A DNA stretch of 64,000 bases, from assembly GCF_000017205.1 (NCBI RefSeq), contig NC_009656.1, positions 3,910,001-3,974,000 of the forward strand. Reading direction: 5' to 3'. The notes beneath the pieces are model-generated. The model searched no databases and was not told the origin of the DNA. It was given only the letters and a program-made list of their open reading frames with translations. A program made the translations under genes and the position numbers. The stretch comes from Pseudomonas paraeruginosa PA7. Its GTDB lineage: Bacteria; Pseudomonadota; Gammaproteobacteria; Pseudomonadales; Pseudomonadaceae. The number at the start of each line of letters is the position of its first letter. The first letter of the stretch is position 1. This document shows positions 47,376-57,577 of this stretch, piece by piece.

Positions 47376-48647
47376 GTGGAAGCACATCTCATCGAATGGC
47401 TGAACCTGCTGGTGCGCTGGATTCACATGATCGTCGGGATCGCGTGGATCGGCGCGTCGTTCTATTTCGTCTGGCTGGAGAACAACCTCAACCGCAGCAA
47501 CCCGCGTGAAGGCCTGTCCGGAGACCTCTGGGCAATCCACGGTGGCGGCATCTACCACCTGGAGAAATACAAGCTGGCCCCGCCGAAAATGCCGGAGAAC
47601 CTGCACTGGTTCAAATGGGAAGCCTATTCCACCTGGATGTCCGGAGTGGTCCTGCTGACCATCGTGTTCTACCTGAACCCGAGCCTCTACCTGATCGCTC
47701 CCGGCAGCGACCTGGCGCCGGCGGCGGCGATCGCCATCGGCATCGGCTCGCTGATCTGCGGCTGGTTCGTCTACACCATCCTCTGCGACTCGGCGCTGGG
47801 CAAGACTCCCGCCCTGCTCGGCCTGGTCCTGTTCGTCCTGCTGGTCGCCGCCGCCTACGGCCTGACCCAGGTGTTCAGCGGCCGCGGCGCCTACCTGCAC
47901 GTCGGCGCGATCATCGGCACCATCATGGTCGGCAACGTGTTCAGGGTGATCATGCCGGCCCAGCGCGCGCTGGTGAAAGCCATCGAGGAAAACCGCGAAC
48001 CCGATCCGGTGCTGCCGGCCAAGGGCCTGCTGCGCTCCCGGCACAACAACTACTTCACCCTGCCGGTGCTGTTCATCATGATCAGCAACCACTTCCCGAG
48101 CACCTACGGCAGCCAGTACAACTGGCTGATCCTGGCCGCCATCGCGGTGCTCGCGGTACTGGTGCGCCACTACTTCAACACCCGCCACGAGAGCAACCGC
48201 TTCGCCTGGGCCCTGCCCGCCGGCGCACTGGGCATGATCGCCCTGGCCTTCGTCACCACGCCGAACTACCAGCAGGCTTCCGCGCCGCTGGCCAGCGCCC
48301 CGGCGGCGGCTCCAGCGCAAGCGGCGGCCGGCGGCGAAGCAGCGCCGGCAGCCAGCCAGGCGTCCAGCGCCGGGGCGGCAGGTAGCCAGGACTTCGACAA
48401 GGTCCACCACGTGATCCAGGAGCGCTGCACCGTCTGTCACTCGGCCAAGCCGACCAGCCAGCTGTTCAGCACCGCGCCGGGCGGGATCATGCTCGACACC
48501 CCGCAGCAGATCCAGCAACTGGCGCCGAAGATCCAGGCCCAGGCCGTGGCTTCGCAGATCATGCCGCTGGGCAACATCACCCAGATGACCCAGGAAGAGC
48601 GCAACCTGATCGGCAACTGGATCGCCAAGGGCGCCCAGATCAACTGA
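47376..48647 (+). CDS. puuD: membrane urate hydroxylase PuuD with cytochrome c tail
   Basis: Integral-membrane urate oxidase of the DUF989 class (423 aa). The N-terminal three quarters carries about eight helices with conserved RWIHMIVGIAWIGASFYF and an internal DLWAIHGGGIYHLEKYK. An Ala/Pro linker (about 305-335) then leads to a cytochrome c domain with heme motif C351-TV-C354-H355 and a likely Met ligand in QIMPLGN. The family is known to pass electrons to the respiratory chain instead of making H2O2 as soluble uricase does. GTG start with AAGAGG upstream; strong terminator after. Confidence 0.94.
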   Translation: MEAHLIEWLNLLVRWIHMIVGIAWIGASFYFVWLENNLNRSNPREGLSGDLWAIHGGGIYHLEKYKLAPPKMPENLHWFKWEAYSTWMSGVVLLTIVFYLNPSLYLIAPGSDLAPAAAIAIGIGSLICGWFVYTILCDSALGKTPALLGLVLFVLLVAAAYGLTQVFSGRGAYLHVGAIIGTIMVGNVFRVIMPAQRALVKAIEENREPDPVLPAKGLLRSRHNNYFTLPVLFIMISNHFPSTYGSQYNWLILAAIAVLAVLVRHYFNTRHESNRFAWALPAGALGMIALAFVTTPNYQQASAPLASAPAAAPAQAAAGGEAAPAASQASSAGAAGSQDFDKVHHVIQERCTVCHSAKPTSQLFSTAPGGIMLDTPQQIQQLAPKIQAQAVASQIMPLGNITQMTQEERNLIGNWIAKGAQIN

Positions 48648-48668
48648 GCCCTGGCCTCGAGGCAAAGG

Positions 48669-48697
48669 AACCGCACCTCCGGGTGCGGTTTTTTTTC
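48669..48697 (+). terminator. intrinsic terminator of the puuE-puuD operon
   Basis: AACCGCACC (48669-48677), loop TCCG, GGTGCGGTT (48682-48690), followed by a run of T to 48696. It is 22 bp past the puuD stop. Confidence 0.92.
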
Positions 48698-48804
48698 GCC
48701 TGAAGCTGGGGCATCCGACCAATGTCGAACACCGTTCGGCGTTCCGCCTGCAAGCTGCGCCATTCCTGTGGATACAGTGGGAGCAGCTCTGGAAAGCCTG
48801 TAGT

Positions 48805-48818
48805 CGACCGATTGGTCA
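48805..48818. promoter_or_regulatory. RutR-type box upstream of the NCS2-type permease
   Basis: CGACC-GATT-GGTCA, inside a longer dyad GTAGTCGACC (48800-48809) / GGTCAACTAC (48814-48823) with a single mismatch. The longest arms of any copy in the window. Confidence 0.65.
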
Positions 48819-48833
48819 ACTACAAAAAATTAC

Positions 48834-48845
48834 TTTGTATACAAA
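48834..48845. promoter_or_regulatory. GntR-type box upstream of the NCS2-type permease
   Basis: TTTGTATACAAA, perfect 12-bp palindrome, 15 bp from the RutR-type box. A -35-like TTGGTC (48812-48817) with a 17-bp spacer would place the -10 on this box. Confidence 0.75.
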
Positions 48846-49004
48846 AAATCGATTGAATCGAGCACACAACGGCGATATAAAACACCCCACCGCACCGCCC
48901 TGAAGTCTGGGGTGGATGTTCGGCCAGAAATACCCGGCCGCCGGAACCCGCCTTTTCCGGTGTCCGCCTGCGACTGACAACAATAAAAACGCCTGAGGTG
49001 TTGC

Positions 49005-50372
49005 ATGTCCGTGGTAACTGATCGCCGCATCCCCGACTCGCCCGTAGACCAGCGCCTGCCGCTGACGCAGCTGCTGCTGGTGGGCTTCCAGCACGTGTTG
49101 CTGATGTACGGCGGCGCCGTCGCCGTACCGCTGATCGTCGGCCAGGCGGCCGGCCTCTCCCGCGAGGAAATCGCCTTCCTGATCAACGCCGACCTGCTGG
49201 TCGCCGGCATCGCCACCCTGGTCCAGTCGCTGGGCATCGGCCCGATGGGTATCCGCATGCCGGTGATGATGGGCGCCAGCTTCGCCGCTGTCGGCAGCAT
49301 GGTGGCGATGGCCGGGATGCCCGGCGTGGGCATCACCGGGATCTTCGGCGCGACCATCGCCGCCGGCTTCTTCGGCATGCTCATCGCGCCGTTCATGTCG
49401 CGCATCGTGCGCTTCTTCCCGCCCCTGGTCACCGGCACGGTGATCACCTCGATCGGCATGTGCCTGTTTCCGGTGGCGATCAACTGGGCCGGCGGCGGCA
49501 AGGGCGCGGAGGACTTCGGCTCGCTGCACTTCCTGTTCCTCTCCAGCCTGGTGCTTTGCACCATCCTGCTGATCAACCGCTTCATGCGCGGTTTCTGGGT
49601 CAATATCTCGGTGCTGATGGGCATGGGCCTGGGCTATGCGATCGCCGGCGGCATGGGCATGGTCGACCTCGGCGGGCTGGCCGAGCGGCCCTGGTTCGAC
49701 ATCGTCACCCCGCTGCATTTCGGCGCGCCGACCTTCGACCTGGCGCCGATCCTCTCGATGTGCCTGGTGGTGGTGATCATCTTCGTCGAGTCCACCGGCA
49801 TGTTCCTCGCCCTGGGCAAGATCACCGGCCGCGAGATCACCTCGACCGAACTGCGCCGCGGGCTGCTCTGCGACGCCGGCGCCTCGTTCTTCGCCGGTTT
49901 CCTGAACACCTTCACCCATTCCTCGTTCGCCCAGAACATCGGCCTGGTACAGATGACCGGGGTGCGCAGCCGCTACGTGACGGTCGCCGCCGCCGGCTTC
50001 CTGATCCTTCTCAGCATGCTGCCCAAGGCCGCCTTCCTGGTCGCCTCGATCCCGCCCGCGGTGCTCGGCGGCGCCGGCATAGCGATGTTCGGGATGGTCG
50101 CCGCCAGCGGCATCCAGATCCTCCACGAGGCCAACATCACCGACCGCCGCAACCAGTTGCTGGTGGCGGTGAGCATCGGCATGGGCATGGTCCCGGTGGT
50201 ACGTCCGGACTTCTTCGCCCGCCTGCCGGTGTGGATGGAGCCGATCACCCATAGCGGCATCGCCATGACCGCGATCTGGGCAGTGGTGCTGAACCTGCTG
50301 TTCAACATCCTCAGCCGCAACGATCGCAGCCACCTGTGCGGCAGCCACGCGCCGGCGCCCAAGCATTCCTGA
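49005..50372 (+). CDS. xanthine/uracil-type permease, NCS2 NAT family
   Basis: Transporter (455 aa, about 12-14 helices) of the nucleobase-ascorbate/NAT branch of NCS2, distinct from the AzgA-like permease 7 kb away. Signs are LLLVGFQHVLLMYGGAVAVPLIVGQ near 20, IGPMGIRMPVMMGASFAAV near 80, and the NAT signature region VVVIIFVESTGMFLALGKITGRE near 255 with QNIGLVQMTGVRSRYV near 305. By branch and context xanthine or urate are the likely substrates; uracil cannot be excluded. A GntR- and a RutR-type box precede it. Confidence 0.9.
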   Translation: MSVVTDRRIPDSPVDQRLPLTQLLLVGFQHVLLMYGGAVAVPLIVGQAAGLSREEIAFLINADLLVAGIATLVQSLGIGPMGIRMPVMMGASFAAVGSMVAMAGMPGVGITGIFGATIAAGFFGMLIAPFMSRIVRFFPPLVTGTVITSIGMCLFPVAINWAGGGKGAEDFGSLHFLFLSSLVLCTILLINRFMRGFWVNISVLMGMGLGYAIAGGMGMVDLGGLAERPWFDIVTPLHFGAPTFDLAPILSMCLVVVIIFVESTGMFLALGKITGREITSTELRRGLLCDAGASFFAGFLNTFTHSSFAQNIGLVQMTGVRSRYVTVAAAGFLILLSMLPKAAFLVASIPPAVLGGAGIAMFGMVAASGIQILHEANITDRRNQLLVAVSIGMGMVPVVRPDFFARLPVWMEPITHSGIAMTAIWAVVLNLLFNILSRNDRSHLCGSHAPAPKHS

Positions 50373-50416
50373 CTCCCTGGCGGGCCGACGACACTCACGG
50401 CCCGCCCTTCCCTCGG

Positions 50417-50442
50417 GCCGGACCTCGTCCGGCTTCTTTTTT
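50417..50442 (+). terminator. intrinsic terminator of the NCS2-type permease
   Basis: GCCGGAC-CTC-GTCCGGC (50417-50433) followed by TTCTTTTTT. A second hairpin GCGGGCC (50380-50386) / GGCCCGC (50399-50405) lies just upstream. Confidence 0.85.
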
Positions 50443-50463
50443 CCTGCGCGTTGTCCGCGCCGC

Positions 50464-50793
50464 TCAGTCCCGCCGAAGGAAAGGCCCTGCCTTGCGTTCC
50501 AGCAGCTGCAGCAATTCCGCCTGCATGTAGGCGTAGTCGTCCGGAATATCCAGGCAGACCAGGCGCTTGCCTCTCATCGCCACGGCGTGCCGACGCAGCA
50601 GAGCCTGCCGGTGACGGCGTTCCATGACGACGACCAGCGTCGCCCATTCCAGTTGCTCCCGCTCCAGGGGCGTCTCGGCGTCCACCGCCAGCCCGGCGGA
50701 ATCGGTCTCGACGCCCGGCCAGTCGGCGAACAGCCGCTCGGCGCTGGGACTGCGCAGGCGGTTGCGACTGCAGATGAACAGGACCCGGTGCAT
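50464..50793 (-). CDS. predicted low-molecular-weight protein tyrosine phosphatase (COG4551)
   Basis: A 109-aa protein with the P-loop C8-x5-R-S in FICSRNRLRSPSAE, as in low-molecular-weight phosphatases and arsenate reductases, and a short Rossmann-like fold. An Asp acid may be in LDIPDDYAYM near 84. Length and pattern fit COG4551. No substrate known. It is on the minus strand, 171 bp downstream of moaA and probably separate from the purine genes. Confidence 0.82.
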   Translation of the reverse strand: MHRVLFICSRNRLRSPSAERLFADWPGVETDSAGLAVDAETPLEREQLEWATLVVVMERRHRQALLRRHAVAMRGKRLVCLDIPDDYAYMQAELLQLLERKAGPFLRRD

Positions 50794-50964
50794 GGAAGTC
50801 TTCCTTTGCTGGCATGGCAGACAGCATGACCTCTTCGCTGCGCTTCGGCGCTGCGCTGCATCGCGCTTTCCGAGACCGGCCAGCCGCCGGAAGACGGCCG
50901 CCTGGACGGCATGCGGAAGAGGCGGCGAATCGCGCCATTGGCGTGATCGCCCTACGAGGTGTCG

Positions 50965-51960
50965 TCAGCCGCCGGTCATGCTCATGAAACGCAGCACCTG
51001 GACCTGCTCCTGGGCGTCGAAGTGATGCCGCTCCGGCTTCAGGTTCAGCGCCGCCACCAGCGCCGCGCTCAGGCGCTCGCGGTCGCCGGGATGGCTGCGC
51101 AGCAGTTGGCGCAGGTCGAGCGCGCCTTCGTGGCCGAGGCACAGCACCAGCTTGCCCTCGGCGGTGACCCGCACGCGGTTGCAGTCGCCGCAGAAATTGT
51201 TGCTGTGGGGAGAGATGAAGCCGATACGGCTGGGTTCGTCACCGATCTGATAGTAGCGCGACGGTCCGCCACTGCGCGCCAGGCTCGGCGTCAGCGGCCA
51301 GCGCTGCTCGATGATCGCGCGGACTTCGTCGCTGGTGCAGAGGGTCAGCTCGCGACGGTGGCTGGTGATGCTGCCCAGCGGCATTTCCTCGATGAAGCTG
51401 ATGTCCAGTTGGTTGGCCAGGGCGTACTCGACCAGGTCGAGGATCTCGTCGTCGTTGCGGCCCTTCTGTACCACGCAGTTCAGCTTGATCCGCTCGAAAC
51501 CGGCTTCGCGCGCGGCCTGGATGCCATCCAGCACCTGCTCCAGGCGATCGCTGCGGGTGAAGGCGGCGAAGCGCTCGCGGCGCAACGAGTCGAGGCTGAC
51601 GTTCAGGCGGCGCACGCCGGCAGCCTTCAGCTCCCCGGCACGCTCGCGCAGTTGCGAACCGTTGGTGGTGATCGCCAGGTCTTCCAGTTCGGGGCGCTGG
51701 CCGAGGCGCGCCAGCAGCCCGGCGATGCCCTTGCGCACCAGCGGCTCGCCGCCGGTGATGCGGATGCGCCGCACGCCGAGGCCGATGAAAGCGTCGGCCA
51801 CCGCGTACAGCTCTTCCAGGCTGAGGACCTGGTCGCGCGGCAGGAACTGCATGTCTTCGCTCATGCAGTAGGTGCAGCGGAAATCGCAGCGATCCGTCAC
51901 CGACAGGCGCAGGTAGGTGATGCGGCGGCCGAAGGGATCGACCAGGCGGGAATCGGACAT
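50965..51960 (-). CDS. moaA2: GTP 3',8-cyclase MoaA, second copy
   Basis: Radical SAM enzyme (331 aa) starting molybdenum cofactor synthesis from GTP. The N-terminal cluster is CDFRCTYCM (C-x3-C-x2-C near 25), the SAM motif is ITGGEPLVRKG near 71, and the C-terminal cluster is FCGDCNRVRVTAEGKLVLC near 258. It ends in the conserved Gly-Gly tail (MTGG). It lies within the purine cluster, whose XDH requires Moco. P. aeruginosa has another moaA elsewhere (recalled), hence moaA2. Confidence 0.94.
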   Translation of the reverse strand: MSDSRLVDPFGRRITYLRLSVTDRCDFRCTYCMSEDMQFLPRDQVLSLEELYAVADAFIGLGVRRIRITGGEPLVRKGIAGLLARLGQRPELEDLAITTNGSQLRERAGELKAAGVRRLNVSLDSLRRERFAAFTRSDRLEQVLDGIQAAREAGFERIKLNCVVQKGRNDDEILDLVEYALANQLDISFIEEMPLGSITSHRRELTLCTSDEVRAIIEQRWPLTPSLARSGGPSRYYQIGDEPSRIGFISPHSNNFCGDCNRVRVTAEGKLVLCLGHEGALDLRQLLRSHPGDRERLSAALVAALNLKPERHHFDAQEQVQVLRFMSMTGG

Positions 51961-52194
51961 GGTGACTCGTTCTGTTCCGGGGGCTCGCCCGGCGCTCGGT
52001 GGGTGAGTGCGAGCGGGCGACTCGATACCCTCAACGAATACTCCAAATAGCGGAAAATGTATAGCGCAAATGAACCAGCGGGTCAGGATTTTCCAGGGCT
52101 CCGTCTCGTTCGCACCTTGCTTGAGGGGCGCTCCGGGCGGGTGCTACCATCTTCGGCTTCCTGCCGCCGTTGCAGCAATGAAGAACAAGGACTG

Positions 52195-52845
52195 ATGACC
52201 AGCATCCGCGAGCGCAACAAGCGCCTGATCCTCCGCGCCGCCAGCGAGGAGTTCGCCGACAAGGGCTTCGCGGCGACCAAGACCAGCGACATCGCCGCCC
52301 GCGCCGGCCTGCCCAAGCCCAACGTCTACTACTACTTCCAGTCCAAGGAAAACCTCTACCGCTGCGTGCTGGAGAGCATCGTCGAGCCGTTGCTGCAGGC
52401 ATCGGCGCCGTTCCGCGTGGAAGACGACCCGCTGCTCGCCCTGCCCGCCTACATCCGCTCGAAGATCCGCATCTCCCGCGAGCTGCCGCATGCCTCCAAG
52501 GTCTTCGCCAGCGAAATCATGCACGGCGCGCCGCACCTGCCGAAGGAATACCTCGACGAACTGAACGCCCAGGCCCAGCGCAACGTCACCTGCCTGCAGA
52601 CCTGGATCGACCGTGGTCAGCTCGCCCCGGTGGACCCGCATCACCTGCTGTTCGCCATCTGGGCGGCGACCCAGACCTATGCCGATTTCGACTGGCAGAT
52701 CTCCATCGTCACCGGCAAGGAACAGCTCAGCGACGCCGATTACGACGCGGCGGTGGAAACCATCACCCGCCTGGTCCTGAAAGGCTGTACGCCCGACGGC
52801 CAATCCGGCAAGAGCGCCGGCCGGTTGCGGCCGCTGCCGCTCTGA
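52195..52845 (+). CDS. TetR-family regulator, RutR-like
   Basis: A 216-aa regulator: HTH at about 10-55 (RLILRAASEEFADKGFAATKTSDIAARAGLPKPNVYYYFQSKENLY), then a C-terminal domain whose pattern (YIRSKIRISRELPHASKVFASEIMHGAPHL, QLAPVDPHHLLFAIWAATQTYADFDWQI, VETITRLVLKG) lines up with E. coli RutR, the uracil/thymine-sensing regulator of pyrimidine and purine catabolism. ATG 52195 is used; AAGGA lies close upstream. RutR-consensus boxes precede xdhA and other purine genes in this window, which makes this protein the likely reader (inference). A weak half-box lies in its own leader (52072-52085). Confidence 0.88.
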   Translation: MTSIRERNKRLILRAASEEFADKGFAATKTSDIAARAGLPKPNVYYYFQSKENLYRCVLESIVEPLLQASAPFRVEDDPLLALPAYIRSKIRISRELPHASKVFASEIMHGAPHLPKEYLDELNAQAQRNVTCLQTWIDRGQLAPVDPHHLLFAIWAATQTYADFDWQISIVTGKEQLSDADYDAAVETITRLVLKGCTPDGQSGKSAGRLRPLPL

Positions 52846-53061
52846 CCCGCTCAGGGCGCGCAGCCAGGGCGCGCCTGTCGAGCCCTGGCAACAGCCGGGA
52901 TCAGGCTGGCCCCGTACCGCTGGTACGCCGGTGGCGGCCGAGCCGCCGGGATGCCTGCTGGGAACCGTTGCCAAGCATCGCTGCCACGCCGAGGAATCCT
53001 GCTTCCGGCACGGCACCCAGCCCCTGGCGGACGGCGGCACACGCCAGCTGAAGAAGCGAGG

Positions 53062-53088
53062 AAAGGCCCGGCCGCCATGGCCGGGCCT
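53062..53088 (-). terminator. terminator of the GlcG-like gene
   Basis: AGGCCCGGCC / GGCCGGGCCT, a perfect 10-bp stem with a 5-base loop, followed on the minus strand by TTTC. It is six bases past the stop codon and lies between two convergent genes. Confidence 0.65.
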
Positions 53089-53093
53089 GGCGA

Positions 53094-53525
53094 TCAGCCG
53101 GCGTCGGGCACCAGCCCGACCGCCAGCACGCCCTGGATCGCACACTGCTCGTCGATGTCCGAGGTGTCGCCGCTGATGCCCACCGCGCCGACCACCTCGG
53201 CCTTATCGTTGCGAATCAGCACTCCACCCGGGGCCGGTACCAGGTTGCCATGGGCCAGGGTATTCACCGCCGAAATAAAGGAGGGTCGCTGCTGCGCGTC
53301 CGCCGCCAGCACTCGCGACGACTTGCCCAGGGCCACCGCGCCCCACGCCTTGCCGATGGCGATCTGCGGTCGCAGCATGCTCGCCCCGTCCTCACGCTGC
53401 AGCGCCACCAGGTGGCCGCCGGCGTCCAGCACCGCGATGGTCAGGGGCGCGGTGGACAGTTCGCGCCCCAGCGCCAGCGCCTGGCGGGTGATGCCCAGCG
53501 CGGTTTCCAGACTGATGGTGGTCAT
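53094..53525 (-). CDS. GlcG/HbpS-like heme- or metabolite-binding protein
   Basis: A 143-aa protein of the GlcG/HbpS family (COG3193): LETALGITRQALALGRELSTAPLTIAVLDAGGHLVALQREDGAS, FISAVNTLAHGNLVPAPGGVLIRN and VGAVGISGDTSDIDEQCA. Such proteins often accompany glycolate/glyoxylate genes; some bind heme or cobalamin, but the function here is unproven. ATG 53525 begins the conserved domain and has a GGAACGAC-like ribosome region. It is divergent from gcl across a control region with several GntR-type boxes. Confidence 0.85.
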   Translation of the reverse strand: MTTISLETALGITRQALALGRELSTAPLTIAVLDAGGHLVALQREDGASMLRPQIAIGKAWGAVALGKSSRVLAADAQQRPSFISAVNTLAHGNLVPAPGGVLIRNDKAEVVGAVGISGDTSDIDEQCAIQGVLAVGLVPDAG

Positions 53526-53660
53526 GGTCGTTCCTCTCGAGTTGATAAGGGTAGAAATCGGGAAGCCACCCGCAAGGCGGGTGCGTTCGAAAATTTGTAC
53601 CCAATCTAGTAGCCGACCGGCTTTCCGAAAGCAACACATCAGAACAATCTGAACATATTT

Positions 53661-53670
53661 TTGTATACAT
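53661..53670. promoter_or_regulatory. GntR-type box variant, gcl region, copy 1
   Basis: TTGTATACAT: one mismatch to the palindrome TTGTATACAA, flanked by T-runs. Confidence 0.6.
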
Positions 53671-53760
53671 TTTTTCAAACGATGGTTTTATAAGCCTGCT
53701 AACGTAGAGACTAAGTTATTGTTTTAATTAGATAAAAATGAATTTCAGCGGCTTTTCCCA

Positions 53761-53770
53761 GCGTATACAA
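53761..53770. promoter_or_regulatory. GntR-type box variant, gcl region, copy 2
   Basis: GCGTATACAA: intact right half, degenerate left half; 6 bp upstream of the predicted gcl -35. Confidence 0.5.
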
Positions 53771-53776
53771 CCCATC

Positions 53777-53806
53777 TTGACCTTGCGCTCACCCTCTGCC
53801 TAGAAT
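53777..53806 (+). promoter_or_regulatory. gcl promoter
   Basis: -35 TTGACC (53777-53782) and -10 TAGAAT (53801-53806) with an 18-bp spacer. GntR-type boxes lie immediately upstream (53761) and downstream of the expected start (53818). The -35 also begins a weak RutR-type match, TGACC-TTGC-GCTCA (53778-53791). Confidence 0.65.
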
Positions 53807-53817
53807 CGCTCCAACTT

Positions 53818-53827
53818 TTGTACACAA
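53818..53827. promoter_or_regulatory. GntR-type box, gcl region, copy 3
   Basis: TTGT-AC-ACAA: both arms perfect, centre AC instead of AT. It lies just after the expected transcription start, where a bound repressor would block gcl. Confidence 0.65.
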
Positions 53828-53853
53828 TTAGTATAAGAACGAGGAACAAAACG

Positions 53854-55629
<1,776 letters not shown>

Positions 55630-55724
55630 TCGTCGGCCTTTCCCGGGGGCGCGGACGGTGCGTGCGGCACCCCACCCCTGGCGAAAGGCCTCCCGAACGT
55701 TTGACCGAACGATAGGAGCAAGAC

Positions 55725-56507
<783 letters not shown>

Positions 56508-56581
56508 CCCGCCCCCACGAACAAGACGCTCCCGCCTCTCTGCGCGGAGCCACTCGACAGACAGAACCAGGAGACACCCGC

Positions 56582-57472
56582 ATGGCCAAGATCGGATTCA
56601 TCGGCACCGGAATCATGGGCAAGCCCATGGCGCAGAACCTGCAGAAGGCCGGCCACAGCCTGTTCCTTTCCACCCACCACGACGCCGCTCCGGCCGACCT
56701 GCTGGAGGCCGGCGCCATTGCCCTGGCCAACCCGAAGGAAGTGGCCCAGGAAGCCGAGTTCATCATCGTCATGGTGCCGGACACCCCGCAGGTCGAGGAC
56801 GTGCTGTTCCGCAAGGACGGCATCGCCGAAGGCGTCGGCCCGAACAAGGTGGTGATCGACATGAGTTCGATCTCCCCCACCGCCACCAAGGGCTTCGCCG
56901 AGAAGATCAAGGCCACCGGCGCGCAGTACCTGGACGCCCCGGTCTCCGGCGGCGAGGTCGGCGCCAAGGCGGCGACCCTGAGCATCATGGTCGGCGGCTG
57001 CCCGAACACCTTCGAACGCGCCCTGCCGCTGTTCCAGGCGATGGGCAAGAACATCACCCGCGTCGGCGGCAACGGCGACGGCCAGACCGCCAAGGTGGCC
57101 AACCAGATCATCGTCGCGCTGAACATCCAGGCGGTCGCCGAGGCCCTGCTGTTCGCCGCCCGCAACGGCGCCGACCCGGCCAAGGTGCGCGAGGCGCTGA
57201 TGGGTGGCTTCGCCTCCTCGCGGATCCTCGAGGTGCACGGCGAGCGCATGGTCAAGGGCACCTTCGACCCGGGCTTCCGCATCAGCCTGCACCAGAAGGA
57301 CCTCAACCTGGCCCTGGCCGGCGCCCGCGAGCTGAACCTGAACCTGCCCAACACCGCCAACGCCCAGCAGGTGTTCAGCACCTGCGCGGCCATCGGCGGC
57401 AGCAACTGGGACCACTCGGCGCTGATCAAGGGCCTGGAACACATGGCCAACTTCTCGATCCGCGACGAGTGA
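56582..57472 (+). CDS. glxR: tartronate semialdehyde reductase
   Basis: NAD(P)H-dependent beta-hydroxyacid dehydrogenase (296 aa) reducing tartronate semialdehyde to D-glycerate. It has the Rossmann motif GFIGTGIMGKPMAQNL at the N-terminus, the substrate loop DAPVSGGEVGAKAATLSIMVGG near 120, and catalytic K171 in GQTAKVANQIIVALN. 74 bp after hyi, same operon. A 297-bp structured spacer follows before ttuD. Confidence 0.95.
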   Translation: MAKIGFIGTGIMGKPMAQNLQKAGHSLFLSTHHDAAPADLLEAGAIALANPKEVAQEAEFIIVMVPDTPQVEDVLFRKDGIAEGVGPNKVVIDMSSISPTATKGFAEKIKATGAQYLDAPVSGGEVGAKAATLSIMVGGCPNTFERALPLFQAMGKNITRVGGNGDGQTAKVANQIIVALNIQAVAEALLFAARNGADPAKVREALMGGFASSRILEVHGERMVKGTFDPGFRISLHQKDLNLALAGARELNLNLPNTANAQQVFSTCAAIGGSNWDHSALIKGLEHMANFSIRDE

Positions 57473-57479
57473 TCCGCAG

Positions 57480-57507
57480 TCCGCGCGGGCCCGTCACCCC
57501 GCGCGGA
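57480..57507 (+). other. hairpin 1 in the glxR-ttuD spacer
   Basis: TCCGCGCGGG (57480-57489) / CCCGCGCGGA (57498-57507), perfect 10-bp stem, starting seven bases after the glxR stop. No T-run follows, so it is not an obvious intrinsic terminator. Confidence 0.6.
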
Positions 57508-57577
57508 GCGACGAAACCCTTCTCGAAGGGATCGGGGAGAGGAACGGTCGACGAACTCCGGTGTTCGCCGCCGCCCT

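Larger units (their letters stand above)
48648..49004. other. 357-bp spacer puuD / NCS2-type permease (T6SS island absent)
   Basis: No gene. It contains the puuD terminator, a RutR-type box (48805-48818) and a perfect GntR-type box (48834-48845) ahead of the permease. In PAO1 as I remember it, the hcpA-vgrG2a-tplE locus (PA1508-PA1512) separates these two genes; here nothing of it remains visible. Confidence 0.7.
53526..53853. other. 328-bp divergent control region GlcG-like gene / gcl
   Basis: No gene. Unusually AT-rich for this genome between about 53640 and 53760. It holds three TTGTATACAA-like boxes (53661-53670, 53761-53770, 53818-53827) and a gcl promoter. A minus-strand pair TTGAAA (53673-53678) / TATGTT (53652-53657), spaced 15 bp, could serve the GlcG-like gene and would enclose the first box. 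Confidence 0.65.

Noticed and set aside
49634..50366. Minus-strand frames opposite the NCS2-type permease
   Set aside because: Acidic, His-rich shadow translations of a membrane protein gene; no support.
52178..52195. Five-codon mini-ORF (MKNKD) whose stop overlaps the RutR-like start
   Set aside because: No ribosome site for it; likely chance, although the TGATG overlap could allow coupling.
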